This document shows, in pieces, positions 3,371 through 5,905 of a stretch of DNA of 5,905 bases; the first letter of the stretch is position 1; the number at the start of each line of letters is the position of its first letter. A program made the translations under genes and the position numbers. Below the pieces are notes generated by a model. It did no database searches, was not told the origin of the DNA, and was given only the letters and a program-made list of their open reading frames with translations. This DNA comes from JACJYC01 sp964558465 (lineage in GTDB: Bacteria > Bacteroidota > Bacteroidia > Chitinophagales > Saprospiraceae): positions 1-5,905 of the forward strand of contig CAZLEF010000147.1 in assembly GCA_964558465.1 (NCBI GenBank), read 5' to 3'.

Positions 3371-5779
3371 ATGGAAGTAGTAAAAAGAAGCGGGAAGCGG
3401 GAAGCTGTGAGCTTTGACAAAATCACCGCCCGCGTGAAAAAACTCTGTTACGAACTCAACCCCCAATACGTCAACTATATTGAAATCTCCAAAAAGGTCA
3501 TTCTCGGCCTTTATGATGGGGTTTCGACCACCGACCTGGACAACCTGGCCGCTGAAACGGCTGCTTCGATGGCTGCCATCCACCCGGATTATGCCATCCT
3601 GGCCGCCCGCATCGCGGTGTCCAACCTGCACAAGAACACCGACAAATCGTTTGCGTCCACGATCAAACAGCTGTACCATTATATCGACCCCAAAACGGGT
3701 GAAAAGGCCGGTCTGATCAGCGACGAAACGTACAAGATCGTCTGGAAAAACCGGGACACCCTGGATTCCGCGTTGATCTACGACCGGGATTACAATTTCG
3801 ATTATTTTGGATTCAAAACCCTGGAACGGTCCTATTTGCTGAAAATGGACGGCCAGGTGGTGGAGCGCCCCCAGCAGTTACTGATGCGGGTAGCGGTGGG
3901 CATCCACGGGGAAGATATTGAAGCGGCGATCGAGACGTACCATCTGATGTCGGAAAAATGGTTTATCCACGCCACGCCGACGCTTTTCAACGCCGGCACC
4001 CCGAAACCGCAATTGTCGAGTTGTTTTCTGCTGAGCATGACCGACGACAGCATCGGCGGCATTTTTGAAACCCTCTCCCGTTGCGCAAGGATCTCGCAAT
4101 CTGCCGGCGGGATCGGCCTGAGCATCCACAATATCCGCGCCAAAGGCAGTTATATCAAAGGCACCGGCGGCACCTCCAATGGGATTATCCCCATGCTCCG
4201 GGTGTACAACGACACGGCCCGGTATGTCGATCAGGGCGGCGGCAAAAGAAAAGGCGCATTCGCCGTTTACCTCGAACCCTGGCATGCAGACGTGCTGGAT
4301 TTCCTGGAATTGAAGAAAAACCACGGCAAGGAAGAACTCCGGGCGCGCGACCTGTTTTACGCCATGTGGATACCGGACCTGTTCATGGAACGGGTGAAGG
4401 TGGACGGCGACTGGTCGCTGTTCTGTCCGAACGAAGCGCCGGGTCTTTACGACACCTACGGAGGCGAATTTGAGGCGCTGTACCACAAATATGAAAAAGA
4501 AGGCCGGGCCCGAAAGGTGGTCCGCGCACAGGAGCTCTGGTTCTCCATCCTGGAATCCCAGATCGAGACGGGTACGCCCTACCTGCTTTACAAAGACGCC
4601 GCCAACCGGAAAAGCAACCAGAAAAACCTGGGAACGATCCGGTCGAGCAACCTGTGCACCGAGATCATGGAGTATACCTCCGCCGACGAAGTGGCGGTTT
4701 GCAACCTTGCGTCCATCGCGCTCAACAAGTTTGTCAAAGAAGACAAAACGTTCGATTTCGAGCGCCTGTTTGAGATCACCCGCGTGGTGACCCGGAACCT
4801 GAACAAGGTCATCGATATCAATTATTACCCGATCGAGGAAGCCCGGCGTTCCAACCTTCGCCACCGTCCCATCGGGATCGGGGTGCAAGGCCTTGCCGAC
4901 GCTTTCATTCTGATGCGCTATCCGTTTGACAGTCCGGAAGCCCGGAAGTTGAACATTGAAATATTTGAAACGATCTACTTCGCCGCGCTCACCGAATCCA
5001 ACGCCCTGGCAGTAAAACACGGGCACTACGAATCCTTTAAAGGTTCGCCGGCCAGCAAAGGCGAACTGCAGTTCGACATGTGGGGCGTGCAGCCGGGCAA
5101 TCGCTGGGATTGGGCAGACCTCAAAGCCAGGATCAAAAAATCAGGGCTCCGGAACAGTTTGCTGCTGGCGCCCATGCCAACCGCCTCGACCTCCCAGATC
5201 CTGGGCAACAACGAATGTTTTGAGCCTTACACTTCCAATATTTATTCCCGCCGGACCCTGAGCGGGGAGTTTATTGTGGTCAACAAACACCTGCTCGACG
5301 ACCTGATCGGCCTCGGGCTCTGGAACGAAGACATGAAACATATGCTGATGGCTTCCAATGGTTCGATCCAGAACATCCAGGGAATTCCCCAGGACCTGAA
5401 GAACCTTTACAAAACCGTTTGGGAGATCAGCCAGAAAGTGATCATTGACATGGCCGCCGAACGGGGCGCGTTCATTTGCCAAAGCCAGAGCATGAACCTT
5501 TTTGTGGAAAGTCCGAACTTTGGCAAACTATCCTCCATGCATTTTTACGCGTGGGAACGAGGGTTAAAAACCGGCATGTATTACCTGAGATCAAAGGCTT
5601 CAACCGATCCGATCAAGTTCACGGTTGATCAAAAAGCCCAGAAAACGGCAAAAGCCAATCTGTTGGGCGCCCTGGAAAATACCGGCGACCCGAACAAGGA
5701 TCTTTCGCTGGAAGATATGGCCTTGATGGGGAAGGCGTGCAGCATCGACGATCCGGATTGTCTGGCCTGCAGCGCGTAG
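3371..5779 (+). CDS. nrdA: Class Ia ribonucleotide reductase, alpha subunit (NrdA, R1)
   Basis: Catalytic subunit reducing ribonucleoside diphosphates to deoxyribonucleotides. The 802 residues begin with an ATP-cone (about 1-90; KRSGKREAVSFDKI at 5-18), the dATP/ATP activity switch. D57, the position whose change in mammalian R1 relieves dATP inhibition, is present. C218 (LSSCFLL) and C444 (VAVCNLAS) form the active-site redox pair. N427, C429 and E431 sit in SNLCTE, with C429 as the thiyl radical residue. Y737 and Y738 (GMYYLR) are the radical-transfer tyrosines. VDQGGGKRKGAF (286-297) covers specificity loop 2. C797 and C800 near the end are the shuttle cysteines that pass electrons from thioredoxin or glutaredoxin. 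These active-site positions carry the same numbers as in human R1, and long stretches are eukaryote-like. The ATG at 3371 gives the family N-terminus; an ATG at 3364 is out of frame. No frameshift or lost residue is visible. Confidence 0.98.
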   Translation: MEVVKRSGKREAVSFDKITARVKKLCYELNPQYVNYIEISKKVILGLYDGVSTTDLDNLAAETAASMAAIHPDYAILAARIAVSNLHKNTDKSFASTIKQLYHYIDPKTGEKAGLISDETYKIVWKNRDTLDSALIYDRDYNFDYFGFKTLERSYLLKMDGQVVERPQQLLMRVAVGIHGEDIEAAIETYHLMSEKWFIHATPTLFNAGTPKPQLSSCFLLSMTDDSIGGIFETLSRCARISQSAGGIGLSIHNIRAKGSYIKGTGGTSNGIIPMLRVYNDTARYVDQGGGKRKGAFAVYLEPWHADVLDFLELKKNHGKEELRARDLFYAMWIPDLFMERVKVDGDWSLFCPNEAPGLYDTYGGEFEALYHKYEKEGRARKVVRAQELWFSILESQIETGTPYLLYKDAANRKSNQKNLGTIRSSNLCTEIMEYTSADEVAVCNLASIALNKFVKEDKTFDFERLFEITRVVTRNLNKVIDINYYPIEEARRSNLRHRPIGIGVQGLADAFILMRYPFDSPEARKLNIEIFETIYFAALTESNALAVKHGHYESFKGSPASKGELQFDMWGVQPGNRWDWADLKARIKKSGLRNSLLLAPMPTASTSQILGNNECFEPYTSNIYSRRTLSGEFIVVNKHLLDDLIGLGLWNEDMKHMLMASNGSIQNIQGIPQDLKNLYKTVWEISQKVIIDMAAERGAFICQSQSMNLFVESPNFGKLSSMHFYAWERGLKTGMYYLRSKASTDPIKFTVDQKAQKTAKANLLGALENTGDPNKDLSLEDMALMGKACSIDDPDCLACSA

Positions 5780-5782
5780 ATC

Positions 5783-5798
5783 GTCCGGCTGTCCGGCT
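5783..5798. repeat. Direct 8-bp duplication GTCCGGCT after nrdA
   Basis: Two adjacent exact copies of GTCCGGCT lie 4 bp after the nrdA stop codon. The period of 8 equals that of the left-edge array and of the repeat that follows at 5808, though the unit is different. Confidence 0.6.
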
Positions 5799-5807
5799 GC
5801 AGGAGTG

Positions 5808-5831
5808 AACTGAGGAATTGAAGAACTGAGG
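5808..5831. repeat. Degenerate 8-bp tandem repeat, inverted copy of the left-edge unit
   Basis: Three steps of 8 bp read AACTGAGG, AATTGAAG, AACTGAGG. AACTGAGG is the exact reverse complement of CCTCAGTT, a cyclic form of the unit in the perfect array at 1-71. The middle copy has two changes. The repeat lies in the gap downstream of nrdA. Confidence 0.8.
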
Positions 5832-5905
5832 AAATGCGTGCCACGCCACAGGCGCATGGGCGTCAACTTAAGTTTAACATATATAAAGATTCCAAATAAC
5901 TGGAA
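5832..5905. other. Right-edge intergenic DNA, no gene recognised
   Basis: A weak hairpin is possible between ATGCG (5834-5838) and CGCAT (5853-5857), with an alternative CGCC/GGCG stem inside it (5844-5854). Either might end the nrdBA transcript, but no T-run follows. AACTTAAGTT (5865-5874) is a short palindrome. The last 35 bases are AT-rich and may belong to the upstream region of the next gene. Confidence 0.35.

Noticed and set aside
3878..5026. Long open frame (382 codons) on the minus strand opposite nrdA
   Set aside because: It lies wholly inside the conserved nrdA coding region and has no recognisable domain; it reflects third-position composition of nrdA.

Overview
The window looks like chromosomal DNA of a Bacteroidota bacterium, perhaps from the Saprospiria/Chitinophagia side of the phylum; that finer placement is inference. 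Four signs support the phylum. The rpsU gene has a near-textbook Bacteroidota promoter (TTTTG, 19 bp, TACCTTTG). No gene start carries a convincing Shine-Dalgarno sequence. Both ribonucleotide reductase subunits are of the eukaryote-like type found in this phylum. The intergenic regions hold short 7- and 8-bp tandem repeats.

Layout from left to right. Positions 1-71 are a perfect 8-bp tandem array. tesB (acyl-CoA thioesterase II, 169-1026, +) follows. A convergent intergenic gap (1027-1139) holds two different heptamer arrays around a perfect hairpin. rpsU (ribosomal protein bS21, 1140-1334, -) is next, with its promoter at 1360-1391. paaD (phenylacetyl-CoA epoxidase accessory protein, 1450-1947, +) stands without any other paa gene. 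The gap 1948-2349 contains two back-to-back 8-bp-stem hairpins, then a 100-bp cluster of DnaA-box-like 9-mers (2005-2104), then about 245 bp without a recognisable gene. nrdB (2350-3327, +) and nrdA (3371-5779, +) form a two-gene class Ia ribonucleotide reductase operon. The last 126 bp hold degenerate copies of the left-edge 8-mer in inverted orientation.

The nrdB and nrdA products together make deoxyribonucleotides. NrdA has an intact ATP-cone, active-site cysteines and C-terminal redox pair, and NrdB has all diiron ligands and the radical tyrosine. The genes to the left (fatty acyl-CoA hydrolysis, ribosome, phenylacetate catabolism) have no obvious functional link to nrd or to one another.

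The strongest unexplained signal is the DnaA-box cluster upstream of nrdBA. It could couple dNTP supply to replication initiation through DnaA, or it could be part of the chromosomal origin. This window alone cannot separate the two. I saw no clear novel multi-gene system, transposase, CRISPR array, tRNA or rRNA.
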